DNA of 64,000 bases from Asaia krungthepensis NRIC 0535 (GTDB taxonomy: Bacteria > Pseudomonadota > Alphaproteobacteria > Acetobacterales > Acetobacteraceae), in contig NZ_BAPV01000061.1 in the NCBI RefSeq assembly GCF_025995175.1, positions 186,001 through 250,000 on the forward strand, in the 5' to 3' direction. The position numbers were made by a program, and so were the translations under genes. This document shows positions 8,535 through 17,702 of this stretch, in pieces; the first letter of the stretch is position 1, and every line of letters starts with the position of its first letter. The notes beneath the pieces were generated by a model. It searched no databases. It saw only the letters and a program-made list of their open reading frames with translations, and was not told the DNA's origin.

Positions 8535-10748
8535 TCAGCCTACCTGAGCCCCTCGAAGTGGTACCGGAGACTGGGCGAGGTATGGCCCCCCGGCCAGAAC
8601 TTCGATCGCGACAATACAGACTGCGTCTGATTTGCGATCGCTCAAGTCGAGCAACGCGGAACCCGTTGTCCAGCGTTGACGACCATCCTCAATATTTGAC
8701 CAGCCTTCAAGTGTTTCATCACGAAGATGACTTGCAAGATGACGTGTCTGGTCCGCTTCCCAAATCTGGATATCACCAACCAGAACGCCAAGATGACGGC
8801 GATCGTCATGGAACGGGCCGATCACATCCATCGGTCTCGACACGCGGGAAACGATCCGGACGCGTCGGGCATCGGGCGGCACCATGAACACGCTCGATCG
8901 ATTGACCATACGCATACGGCGCATGATGCGTCCCCTGTCATCAACCAGATGCAGGTCAGGATCCTCGGTAATTTCAGGCGCTGCAATCTGGCTTCCCAGA
9001 TTGAGCGAGGCCGCACGATGCGAAAGCGACGCGTGAAGAGGCTCCACGAAACCGCGATCCACACGCAACGGCGCTGCGCCATCGCCCTCCCAGGTGGCCT
9101 CCGGCGCATTGATCAGATGAACAACCGCTCCGGGTTGGGCAAAACGCCTGCGATCACCCGTATCGAGATAGCTTTCGCTGAGCGCGCCATCCGCCCAGAT
9201 GATCGAATGCTTGTCTGTTTCGATATGATAATAATCGAAATGGGTGATGCTGCGATCATAGGCGATGCTTCGGCCGTTAACCAGCATACGTGCCGGTACG
9301 AAAGCGCCGTTGAGATACATGGCATGCTCTGGCGTCACAAGAAGATCCTTGGACGGCACATTCTCACCCAGCGCATTGCGGAGGATACGGACAGGGTAAC
9401 CGGCCTCGTCATCTTCAAGCCAGGTACGAACAATGCTCGACCGATGACCAAGCCATACGATCTCCCGCATTACCACATCGCCATCGACGAGGGCCGCGAC
9501 ACGATCGCCGACCACAAGGTCCTCTACCGCGATCTCACCCCGCTCGGTACGGATCAGGGTACCCGTCAGGTAGCATTTGTCATAAACGATGATCGCGCTT
9601 CCATCGGCCGGATCACGCTCCAAGTGATAATCGCTCGATGCGTTGCCTTTGGTGCCGTGAACATCGCCCTGCCACAAGACATTCCCATTGACGTCAACAA
9701 TACTGATCGTGTTGTGGCTGTATACGATACGCTGCCCCTCGTTCCAGCTCAGTGTATCGATGTCGATACGACCCTTCCAGCCAACGGTGATATTCTGGAG
9801 AACGGCACCTGACTGAACAATCAGCAGTCCCCCAGGAAGATTATCGTCCTCGCAGATACCGGAAATGACGGCGTTGATCAGCGTTGCGCCAGAATTGACC
9901 GTCATCGTGCCACCAGCATTGATAGTGGCATTGATGAGGTAGGCATCGTTCAGGAGCGTTGCGGCAGCAGCCTGCTGGATTGCCAGTGTATTGAGATTGG
10001 CACCGGCCTCGGCCAGAAGGCTGCCACCCGAACCCAGCGTCATATCCAGCGAGAGCGCCCCCCCGCCCACGTGAATCAGCCCGCCAGCCGAGGCGACGCA
10101 GTCCGTGGCAAAGGCCCCGTCGCCCAGTAGCTGGGTACCTGCACTGAAGATGGTCGACACAGACGATCCGCCAGCGGACACGAGTTGGGTACCGCCGACG
10201 ATGCTTCCGATATCGGTGCCGCCACTCGCAAGGGCCTCGGTGGAGCCAATATCGAACTTGCTGCCTGAAATAACGCCCGGACCAGCGAAGGCTTGCCCCT
10301 TGAGCGTGAAACCACCCCCGGCAAGACCAACACCTCCCGCTTGCACATGCGCGTTAAGTACAAGTCCCGGTTCACCGCTATACTTGCCGATCTTGCTGGC
10401 CAGCACGCCGCCGAGATTACCGACCGTCACGCCACTGACCACACCGTCATTGATCGCGGCGAAGCCGCCACTCTCATAGGCGGTACCGCCCAGCGCCTGA
10501 CCGTTACCCCCTGCCAGAACCACACCGCCGGAGACGGCGGTTGCTCCATAGGCGACCGACGCTGCCGAGGCGATGAGCATGGCAGGATTATCCGTCCCAC
10601 CGGCACCGAGCCCCTCAACATACACGTTTGTCGTAGCGTAATTTTTATCTGTAGTGATGAGCGTCGCGCCACTCAGAACGCGATAGGACATCGGCCCGAC
10701 CTGGGTGATCGATGCATTCCCGCTCATACCGGTAGAGGTAATACCCAT
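8535..10748 (-). CDS. AIDA-type repeat protein with Hedgehog/intein (Hint) domain, paralogue 1
   Basis: A 737-residue protein. Residues ~1-340 are Gly/Ser/Ala-rich imperfect repeats of the strand-loop-strand (AIDA) kind with recurring SAGG, SGG and SGATL units. A Hint_2-type domain spans ~390-535: candidate nucleophile Cys392 in DKCYLTGTLI, the intein block-B motif TPEH (Thr472, His475), and the YHIETDKH and SESYLDTG segments. A C-terminal region of ~200 residues (DDRRHLGV, IQIWEA, GW...RWTTG) follows. Hint domains of Hedgehog proteins and inteins cleave the chain through a thioester; here the N-terminal repeat part would be released or conjugated. No signal peptide and no beta-barrel translocator are seen, unlike true autotransporters, so the export route is unknown. 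GAGGAGG precedes the ATG. A paralogue lies upstream, and heptosyltransferases for such repeats are encoded divergently nearby. Confidence 0.85.
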   Translation of the reverse strand: MGITSTGMSGNASITQVGPMSYRVLSGATLITTDKNYATTNVYVEGLGAGGTDNPAMLIASAASVAYGATAVSGGVVLAGGNGQALGGTAYESGGFAAINDGVVSGVTVGNLGGVLASKIGKYSGEPGLVLNAHVQAGGVGLAGGGFTLKGQAFAGPGVISGSKFDIGSTEALASGGTDIGSIVGGTQLVSAGGSSVSTIFSAGTQLLGDGAFATDCVASAGGLIHVGGGALSLDMTLGSGGSLLAEAGANLNTLAIQQAAAATLLNDAYLINATINAGGTMTVNSGATLINAVISGICEDDNLPGGLLIVQSGAVLQNITVGWKGRIDIDTLSWNEGQRIVYSHNTISIVDVNGNVLWQGDVHGTKGNASSDYHLERDPADGSAIIVYDKCYLTGTLIRTERGEIAVEDLVVGDRVAALVDGDVVMREIVWLGHRSSIVRTWLEDDEAGYPVRILRNALGENVPSKDLLVTPEHAMYLNGAFVPARMLVNGRSIAYDRSITHFDYYHIETDKHSIIWADGALSESYLDTGDRRRFAQPGAVVHLINAPEATWEGDGAAPLRVDRGFVEPLHASLSHRAASLNLGSQIAAPEITEDPDLHLVDDRGRIMRRMRMVNRSSVFMVPPDARRVRIVSRVSRPMDVIGPFHDDRRHLGVLVGDIQIWEADQTRHLASHLRDETLEGWSNIEDGRQRWTTGSALLDLSDRKSDAVCIVAIEVLAGGPYLAQSPVPLRGAQVG

Positions 10749-11235
10749 ATCTCAGCCTCCTCGCCAGGGATCGGGCGCGGGCATACTGACGGGCGGCAAT
10801 TCCCGGACGCAGGGAAGACGTCCTCGATTGCCAGGGAGATCCGTCAGAAATGCCGCGCTTCCGTTCACAATTACTTAACAAGCAGACCCCTGACATAGAA
10901 AAATCCGACAATCAACGCGGAGATATATAGGCTTTTACTATAGTATATTGTTATATCTTATTTGTTTTTTACAAACAAAATCTGCATTTCGAGTTTAACT
11001 CATTCACCAGCAATAATTATTCCATGATGTGGGCCAACTTGAACGCCATTGCCCACAGCGTGATCCCTGGGAAAATTAATCGTGAAGATCATGTAATTAA
11101 CTCCCGGCTCGAGATTGTTCACAAGTAAAACACACAAAAAGGATTCTCCTCTACCGCAGCAGAAGGAAGAGGTCTGGGCATGAGGCAATCAACACATGAC
11201 CCCTCACGCCCGTGCGAGGAAGCTCCTTACTCCCC
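10749..11235. other. AT-rich intergenic stretch between the two Hint genes
   Basis: This 487-bp gap is GC-rich next to the downstream Hint start but strongly AT-rich at roughly 10880-11130, against a GC-rich background. It must hold the end of the upstream Hint transcript and probably a promoter for the downstream gene. I could not place a convincing terminator or sigma-70 pair. A 62-codon minus-strand frame (11000-11188) reads as plausible protein late on (NFPRDHAVGNGVQVGPHHG) but has no ribosome binding site or recognisable family. It may be a gene remnant. Confidence 0.4.
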
Positions 11236-13485
11236 TCAGCCCGCGATCGCTTCGAGCGAGCTATTTTTGTCCATAACCGGATAAGGGCCGCCCGCGACGA
11301 TCTCGATCGAGAGCATCGCCGTTCCTCCGGCCTGCACTTCGATCGGCGGCAATTCGGCATTGCCCGAGGTCCAGCGGCCTGTAATACCCGCTTCGGGGCT
11401 CGTCCAGCCTGCCAGCGTCTCGCTGGTGAGATGCGCGTCCAGCGACCGGGTCTGCCCCGCCTCCCAGATCTGGATCTCACCGACCATGACGCCCAGATGA
11501 CGGCGATCATCGACAAAGGATCCGATCATATCGACAGGTCTCGCTGTTCTCGACACAAGTCGCAATCCCGAGACATTCGTCGGAAGCATGAAGAGATGCG
11601 AACGATTAACGACACGGATCGCCCGTATCTCGTTGCCCCGATCATCGACAAGATGCAGATCAGGATCTGTCGTCGTCTCAGCCGCAGGATGCACTGCGGT
11701 CATACCCAGCGCGTCGGCCCGTTCTGAAAGCGCTACGTAAACCGGTTCGACAAATTCACGCTCGACACGGAGCGGTGCTGCAGCGTGAAGCGCCCAGTCC
11801 CGCGCCGGCGCATTCAGCAGGCGCACAACGGAGCTGCCGCGCGAGAAGAGGTTGCGGTCACCGGTATCGAGATAGCTCTCGCTGAGCGCGCCTTCGGACC
11901 ACAGAACGGAATGCTCATCGGTTTCAATATGGTAGTAATCGAACTGCTTGATGTTCCGGTCATAAACGATGCTGCGACCATTCACGAGCATGCGCGCCGG
12001 GATAAACGACCCGTCAATGAACATCGCGTGCTCAGGCGTAACCAGCAGATCCCGATGCGGAACATTCTCAGACAGCGCGCCCTGCTTGATACGGACGGGA
12101 TAACCGGCTTCGTCGTCAGACAGCCCCTGGCGTACATTCGTGGAGCGATGGCCGACCCAGATGATGTCGCGGGCAACCTCCTCTCCATTCACGTAAGCGA
12201 GAACGCGGTCGCCGACTTCGAGATTTTCGACGGCCACTTCGCCACGGGGGGTACGGATCATTGTCCCCTTGAGGAAGCATTTGTCATAAACGATAATCAT
12301 GCTGCCATCGACCGGATCCCGCTCAAGATGGAAATCATTCCAGCCAGCTGACGTCCCTCCGCCGACAGGGCCTTCCCAAAGCAGATTGCCATCCTTGTCG
12401 AGGACCATCATGTCGTTGTTTGTGTAATATATCTCGGCTCCCGAAGTATATTGGACGCTGTCGATATCCAGTCGGCTCTTCCATCCCATGCTTGTCACGC
12501 CGCTCAGGACCGCCCCGGATTCCAGCACCAGCAGTCCGCCGACACCCCCACTCGACGTGGTGCCTGCGATGACACCATTGAACAGGGTCGCGCCGGAGTT
12601 GAGGGTCAGAGTACCACCACCTGCAATGGTTGCGCCTGAGATGATCGCCGCCCGATCGGCTGTAGCTGCTGCCGCAGCCTGAATCTGAACGCCGTTCACA
12701 CGACCGTTCATGTTGACATGCAGGCTGCCCCCAGAGGCGATGATCAATGCCGCACCCGTGCCGCCCGAATAGACCTCGATACGACCGCCTGCTGAAGCGA
12801 TGGATCCACTAGCCAGACCCGCGCTGAAGATTTGTTGCGTCCCTGCACTGAAGATCGACTTCATGGCAACGCCAGCCGAGGACACGATCTGTGTGCCCCC
12901 GATCACGCTGCCGATGTCAGTTCCGGCAGAGGTCAGGATTTCCGTCGAGCCTACATCGAATCTGCTGGCGGAGATGATACCGCCGCCTTCAAATCGCTGC
13001 CCCTTGATGGTGAAACCACCACCCGCAAGACCATAGCCCCCCGCCTGCACGTGAACATTGCGCACGATACCCGCGCCGCCACCATACCCGGCGACCATCG
13101 AGGCCATCACGCCACCATTGGAGCCGATCGTTGCTCCATCGACGACACCGCCATTGGCACCAACGAAGGAGCCACTATCGAAGGCCGTGCCACCGACTGC
13201 CGTGCCGCCATTGGCCCCCATGACAACGCCACCAAACCCGACTGTTGCACCGGAAGCAACACCGGCGGCGGAAGCGACGAGCACAGCAGGATAGTTCGTG
13301 CCACCGGACTGGCCGGGCAGGAACCCTGAGTTATCGGGTCCGTTACCGAAGCCCGAGACCATAGGGTTGAAAACAGTTGTCCCAGCGCCTTGCACCGCAA
13401 GCGTGGCGCCGCTGAGAACCGAGTAACGTCCTCCGGCATAGGTAATCTGGGCGCCGATTGCCGAACCACTCGATGTGATCGTCAT
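11236..13485 (-). CDS. AIDA-type repeat protein with Hedgehog/intein (Hint) domain, paralogue 2
   Basis: A 749-residue paralogue of the downstream Hint protein, co-linear over its whole length. Repeats rich in Gly, Ser and Ala run from the N-terminus (shared YSVLSGATL-type start) to ~345. The Hint domain spans ~400-547, with candidate nucleophile Cys403 (DKCFLKGTMI) and TPEH at 483-486. The C-terminal region repeats the DPDLHLVDDRG, DDRRHLGV, IQIWEAGQTR and GW...RWTSG signatures. GAGGA stands upstream of the ATG. No signal peptide or outer-membrane barrel is seen. It faces the glycosyltransferase operon across a 632-bp divergent promoter region, so substrate and modifying enzymes could be co-regulated. 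Two intact copies suggest either dosage or two surface proteins with different roles. Confidence 0.85.
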   Translation of the reverse strand: MTITSSGSAIGAQITYAGGRYSVLSGATLAVQGAGTTVFNPMVSGFGNGPDNSGFLPGQSGGTNYPAVLVASAAGVASGATVGFGGVVMGANGGTAVGGTAFDSGSFVGANGGVVDGATIGSNGGVMASMVAGYGGGAGIVRNVHVQAGGYGLAGGGFTIKGQRFEGGGIISASRFDVGSTEILTSAGTDIGSVIGGTQIVSSAGVAMKSIFSAGTQQIFSAGLASGSIASAGGRIEVYSGGTGAALIIASGGSLHVNMNGRVNGVQIQAAAAATADRAAIISGATIAGGGTLTLNSGATLFNGVIAGTTSSGGVGGLLVLESGAVLSGVTSMGWKSRLDIDSVQYTSGAEIYYTNNDMMVLDKDGNLLWEGPVGGGTSAGWNDFHLERDPVDGSMIIVYDKCFLKGTMIRTPRGEVAVENLEVGDRVLAYVNGEEVARDIIWVGHRSTNVRQGLSDDEAGYPVRIKQGALSENVPHRDLLVTPEHAMFIDGSFIPARMLVNGRSIVYDRNIKQFDYYHIETDEHSVLWSEGALSESYLDTGDRNLFSRGSSVVRLLNAPARDWALHAAAPLRVEREFVEPVYVALSERADALGMTAVHPAAETTTDPDLHLVDDRGNEIRAIRVVNRSHLFMLPTNVSGLRLVSRTARPVDMIGSFVDDRRHLGVMVGEIQIWEAGQTRSLDAHLTSETLAGWTSPEAGITGRWTSGNAELPPIEVQAGGTAMLSIEIVAGGPYPVMDKNSSLEAIAG

Positions 13486-14117
13486 TTCAAATCCTCGAAT
13501 TATCCGGTTCGACGCGCTCTTCTATCGCAGATCCTACAACAGAGACCTTGGCCACGCTTCGCTAGACCGGGCATTTACATCACGCCGCCTTTATCTGGAC
13601 GACTCGTGTTGCTTATTAGCAAACATCAATGCCATAGAGTCCCTGGAACCGCAATACGTAATTGTTTGGTATTAACCATCACATTGTTGGCATAAAACGA
13701 CAATATGGGTTCTATTGTGAATACAGATGTTAATAGATCGGCATATATTTGTCATTTTTCGTTAAAGCATAACAAAACATTGCAGTCGCTCCTCGTAAGT
13801 CAGATCAGTGTCGCTGCAGTTTTCACAGCGCGGCCCGACGGGAATCCCAGGCATGAGCCGACGGAGACAGTCGGTGCGGAGATTTTCACAGAGAATTCTA
13901 TAGCGTAGCCCCGTGTCGACTTACGTTGCAGGACGTCCATCAAAAATCACGCAATTACTCCCCGGCGCCGGCTATATTGCGTGCCTCAGAGTGTCGCTGC
14001 GACAGGGAGTCGGAAGTTGAAAAATAATCTCCGCCGCCGGGTTAAGGCCAGATTCCGCATGATGATTGATGCTATCAGGAGCCGGTATTTTTTCGCTTTC
14101 GACAGCGCAGGATATTC
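13486..14117. promoter_or_regulatory. Divergent control region, Hint genes versus glycosyltransferase operon
   Basis: 632 bp between the start of the second Hint gene (minus) and the GT4 gene (plus). The part at about 13590-13800 is AT-rich. It includes a small inverted repeat, ACAATA (13700-13705) and TATTGT (13713-13718), with a 7-nt spacer, which could be a regulator site. No convincing gene lies inside: a 67-codon plus-strand frame at 13705-13908 shows no family features. Promoters for both transcripts are expected here, but I cannot place -35/-10 pairs with confidence. Confidence 0.5.
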
Positions 14118-15098
14118 ATGAACAGAGTCATTTTTCTCAATCCCTTCGACGCGGGCGCTATTTCCGGGGGCGTCAAGGTCACGTATCAACATGCGGAGAT
14201 GCTGGCAAAATCGGGATATAAGGTTTCAGTCTTCCAGCCATCAGGCAGACCAGACTGGCTCGATATCTCCGAAAGGCTGGATATCTGCGGAAGTTTTACG
14301 GCCGCCCCGGGCGACGTACTGGTCTTTCCTGAAATCCTTGTGGATATGCTGCTCGATATCGCAAAGACGCCTTTCCCAGGCAAAAAGATCATGTTCTGCC
14401 AGAACCCGTTCTACCTCTATAGCTATGGTATCGGCGGGCAGGAACTGATGGATATGGGATTTTCCCACTTCATCGTACCGGGTGAGGAAACAGCGCGATC
14501 CCTGTCTTCCATGCTCAGGGTGCGCAATGTGCACGTCGTCCCCAATTCCGTCGACACAGCCACATTCCACCCCCGGAACAAAACGCTCTCGATCGCGACC
14601 AACCCGCGCAAATGGCCCGCAGAAGCCGGGAATTCATCCCTCGCTCATCTGATCCGCACGATGCTTCACCTTAAATATCCCGAAACGCGCGACATCCCCT
14701 GGTTCATGCTCGAAAACATGTCTCAGCGTGAGGTCGCCCAGACCATGGGCAACGCAGCAATTTTCCTGGCGCTCTCCCGTCAGGAGGCCATGCCTCTGAC
14801 CCCCCTGGAAGCCATGGCCTCCCGCTGTGCACTGGTGGGTTTTCATGGCACGGGTGGCAAGGATTATGCGTCGCATCGTAACGGGCACTGGTTCTCGCCC
14901 GAACAATGTGAGGAGATTGTCGATTGCTTGTCGGGACTTATATCCGAACTGCGTCACGGGGCGCCCCGCATTGACAGAATGCTCGACGAGGCTGAAAAGA
15001 CCGCCCATCATTATTCGGTGGGCGCCACCTATAACGCTCTTATGCAAGTTTATGGCGAGATCTGCGCCCATTTCAGCACGTCTCCTGACGCCGTATAG
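14118..15098 (+). CDS. Glycosyltransferase, GT4-like
   Basis: 326 residues. The N-terminal half opens with a Gly-rich nucleotide-sugar-fold loop (NPFDAGAISGGVKV). The C-terminal half carries the retaining-glycosyltransferase EX7E element, Glu223 and Glu231 in EAMPLTPLE, followed by MASRCALVG and a FHGTGG loop. It is somewhat shorter than common GT4 enzymes. It should transfer a sugar from an activated donor in the cytoplasm. As the first gene of an operon with two protein O-heptosyltransferases and a fatty-acyl-AMP ligase, and facing the Hint proteins, it may extend or supply the glycan placed on the AIDA-like repeats. Acting on a lipid instead is equally possible. AGGA lies about 8 nt before the ATG. 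Confidence 0.75.
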   Translation: MNRVIFLNPFDAGAISGGVKVTYQHAEMLAKSGYKVSVFQPSGRPDWLDISERLDICGSFTAAPGDVLVFPEILVDMLLDIAKTPFPGKKIMFCQNPFYLYSYGIGGQELMDMGFSHFIVPGEETARSLSSMLRVRNVHVVPNSVDTATFHPRNKTLSIATNPRKWPAEAGNSSLAHLIRTMLHLKYPETRDIPWFMLENMSQREVAQTMGNAAIFLALSRQEAMPLTPLEAMASRCALVGFHGTGGKDYASHRNGHWFSPEQCEEIVDCLSGLISELRHGAPRIDRMLDEAEKTAHHYSVGATYNALMQVYGEICAHFSTSPDAV

Positions 15099-15113
15099 TT
15101 GAAGGCAATATCA

Positions 15114-16280
15114 ATGGACAGCATGCCGAGCCAGGCCGGCCCCGACGGAATACGGTATGATTTCCAGGATGGGTGCCGAATCAGCCTTCCGCCGGGAGAC
15201 TGGCATGCCGAGATCATGGACACTGGAACCCATACGCTGCTCTTCTCGCAGGGAGATTTCCCCCAGGGGACGGGCAGCGGTTTCGTATGCAGCTCCAAAA
15301 AGTATTTTGTGCCGTTCTCGCTCAAGATTTCCCGCAACGGAACCACGGTGCTCGAACACACGCTCGATCTGCGCGGTCGGGAAATTCTTATCGAGATGCA
15401 TCTGGGCGGCATCGGCGATCATCTTGCCTGGATCGGCCAGGTCCAGGCCTTTGCCGCCAAGCACGAATGCATTGCCCATTGCCTGGTGCGTCCCGGGCTT
15501 GCAGAGCTCTTCCGGGATCAGGATGAGCGACTGATCGTCACGGAAGATAGGGCTATTCTCGAGCGGCCCTTTTATGCACGCTACAAGGTGCTGATCTTTT
15601 TCAACGACATCAATCGTGATCATCAGCCCACCGATTACCGGCAGGTTGGGCTGGCCGTATCCGGAGCATACATCCTCGGCCTTACCCCAGAGGCACGCCT
15701 TCCGTCCATCAGGATCGCGGATGGCGGTCGACCGATCGAAGAGCCTTATGTGTGTATTGCCACACAGGCTACCGGGCACAACAAATACTGGAATAACCCC
15801 GTAGGCTGGCAGAGGCTTGTCAGCCATCTCAAGGAGAAGGGGTATCGTGTCATCTGCATCGACCGTGATCGCGTGGCGGGCAACGGGACCATCTGGCACC
15901 ATATTCCCCATGGTGCCGAGGACATGACCGGCCCTCACCCGCTGAGTGAACGCGCTCGATGGCTACGCCATGCCGATTTTTTCGTAGGATTATCCAGCGG
16001 GTTGTCATGGCTTGCCTGGGCCGCAGGATGCCCGGTTGTCATGATCAGCGGCTTTACCGAGCCGTTCAACGAATTCGAAACGCCTTATCGCGTGATCAAC
16101 CGCAATGTCTGCAATAGCTGCTCGAATGACGTGACGATCGAATTTGAGCGCGTCAATTACATGTGGTGTCCACGCCATGGAGACTCAGAGCGCGATTTCG
16201 AATGTACCAAGATGATCTCACCGGAACAGGTTATCGGAACCGTTGATCGCGTCATTGCCGATATCGGAGGCCAGGGCTGA
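15114..16280 (+). CDS. Autotransporter strand-loop-strand O-heptosyltransferase (TibC/Aah-like), copy 1
   Basis: 388 residues of the bacterial autotransporter heptosyltransferase family, which O-glycosylates Ser in AIDA/TibA-type repeats using ADP-heptose. The C-terminal half has the GT9-like segments IATQATGHNKYWNNP, GLSSGLSWLAWAAGCPVVMISGF and PYRVIN. The family's iron-binding Cys set is complete: Cys333 and Cys336 (CNSC), Cys352 (CPRH) and Cys364 (FECTK). I chose ATG 15114, with GAAGG upstream, over a TTG at 15099 that directly abuts the previous stop. It acts in the cytoplasm before export. The two Hint proteins with AIDA-like repeats encoded divergently are the obvious candidate substrates. 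Confidence 0.85.
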   Translation: MDSMPSQAGPDGIRYDFQDGCRISLPPGDWHAEIMDTGTHTLLFSQGDFPQGTGSGFVCSSKKYFVPFSLKISRNGTTVLEHTLDLRGREILIEMHLGGIGDHLAWIGQVQAFAAKHECIAHCLVRPGLAELFRDQDERLIVTEDRAILERPFYARYKVLIFFNDINRDHQPTDYRQVGLAVSGAYILGLTPEARLPSIRIADGGRPIEEPYVCIATQATGHNKYWNNPVGWQRLVSHLKEKGYRVICIDRDRVAGNGTIWHHIPHGAEDMTGPHPLSERARWLRHADFFVGLSSGLSWLAWAAGCPVVMISGFTEPFNEFETPYRVINRNVCNSCSNDVTIEFERVNYMWCPRHGDSERDFECTKMISPEQVIGTVDRVIADIGGQG

Positions 16281-16281
16281 T

Positions 16282-17655
16282 ATGAGCAAGATTGACGCCA
16301 TCATCGATTCAATCCTGAATTTCGATCCGTCTTCCGGGGAAGCCTCGCCCAGACAGGATGTCACTGAGCCTGGCTCGGCGGTCACGGAGACCCCGCAGGA
16401 GACCAAGGATTTCGCGAGCCAGCCTCTCGTGAAACCTGCTGACAGAGCCAAAGGATCATCCGACAAAGGCGCTTTCCCCGATCCTGCTCCCGTCCCGACG
16501 CAGCAGACGGCCCACAACATTGCCTTCGACTTTAACGGCGGAACGCGCGTCAGTATCCCACCGGGAAGATGGCGGGTCACCCTCACCGATACCGAGCGCT
16601 CGGTTTGCCTCTATAATGACGAGGCGAGCAACTGCATGATTCTCGGGTCGAAAAAATATTTTATCCCGACGCGCATCGAGGTTCGTTGCCTTGAGACGGA
16701 TCAGCTCGTTCTGTCCCATGACTATGACTGCGGCGCACGGGATGTGGCCATCCTTCTGCCTGGCGGGACACTGGGCGATGCCATCGGTTGGTTTTCCTAT
16801 GCGGTAAAGTTTCAGGAGAAACACGGCTGCCACCTGACAATCGGTATGAGCCCCGATGCCGTAAAGCTGTTTGCCGGCCAATATCCCGGGATCAGATGCT
16901 GTACCTTCGAGGACTATGAGGCGGAGCGATCCCGGTTTTATGCCACTTATTATATCGGGCTGTTTTTCCAGGATGAAGCGCATGACTGGCAGCCTTCGGA
17001 TTTCCGGCTTGTGGGGCTGCATCGCACCGCAGCGCATATTCTGGGCGTCGACGATCATGAAATTCCGCCGCGACTGAACCAGTGGCCTGTCAGCGAGCCA
17101 CCGCTGGACAAGCCCTATGTCGTGATCGCGACCCAGGCTTCCAGCCAGTGCAAGTACTGGAATAACCCGCATGGCTGGACGAGCGTCATCCAGCACCTCA
17201 AGGGACTTGGGTACGAGGTCGTCTGCATCGACAAGGAATCTGTCTCCGGGCATCGTAACCACTGGAACTACATCCCCCATGGGGCTCGTGACGAAACCGG
17301 CCATCGCCCGCTCATCGAGCGCGCCTACTGGCTTAAACACGCATCGTTTTTCATAGGGCTGTCGAGCGGTCTCTCATGGCTGGCCTGGGCTGCAGGCACT
17401 CCGGTGGTGATGATCAGCGGATTTACGCACCCATCCAATGAGTTCCACACGCCTTATCGCGTGTTCAATCCTCATGTGTGCAACAGCTGCTGGCACGATG
17501 TGCGCACCCCTTTCGAACACGGCAATATGTTGTTCTGCCCCCGCCACCAGGACACGCCGCGTCATTTCGAATGCACCAAGCTGATTATGCCCGAGCAGGT
17601 GATCGCCTATTGCGACGCCCTTCATCGGCAGCTTGCATCAAGCGCGCAGCAGTGA
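16282..17655 (+). CDS. Autotransporter strand-loop-strand O-heptosyltransferase (TibC/Aah-like), copy 2
   Basis: 457 residues, paralogous to the preceding gene, whose stop codon ends 1 nt before this ATG. Shared segments are IATQASSQCKYWNNP, GLSSGLSWLAWAAGTPVVMISGF and PYRVFNPHVCNSC. The four iron-ligand cysteines are at 400, 403, 419 and 431, with the same C-x2-C-x15-C-x11-C spacing as copy 1. It differs by an N-terminal extension of about 75 residues rich in Ser, Pro, Glu and Asp, probably a flexible linker. GGAGG lies 11 nt before the ATG; a TTG at 16243 is a less likely start. Two copies beside two Hint proteins suggest either one enzyme per substrate or a hetero-oligomer. TibC itself forms a dodecamer. 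Confidence 0.85.
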   Translation: MSKIDAIIDSILNFDPSSGEASPRQDVTEPGSAVTETPQETKDFASQPLVKPADRAKGSSDKGAFPDPAPVPTQQTAHNIAFDFNGGTRVSIPPGRWRVTLTDTERSVCLYNDEASNCMILGSKKYFIPTRIEVRCLETDQLVLSHDYDCGARDVAILLPGGTLGDAIGWFSYAVKFQEKHGCHLTIGMSPDAVKLFAGQYPGIRCCTFEDYEAERSRFYATYYIGLFFQDEAHDWQPSDFRLVGLHRTAAHILGVDDHEIPPRLNQWPVSEPPLDKPYVVIATQASSQCKYWNNPHGWTSVIQHLKGLGYEVVCIDKESVSGHRNHWNYIPHGARDETGHRPLIERAYWLKHASFFIGLSSGLSWLAWAAGTPVVMISGFTHPSNEFHTPYRVFNPHVCNSCWHDVRTPFEHGNMLFCPRHQDTPRHFECTKLIMPEQVIAYCDALHRQLASSAQQ

Positions 17656-17702
17656 GATTCCTGTCATGCCCCCCCTGCGCAACGGTCTGAGAGTCCTGAC
17701 CC

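Noticed and set aside
13705-13908. A 67-codon frame in the divergent control region
   Set aside because: No ribosome binding site, no family pattern, and it sits where promoters are expected.
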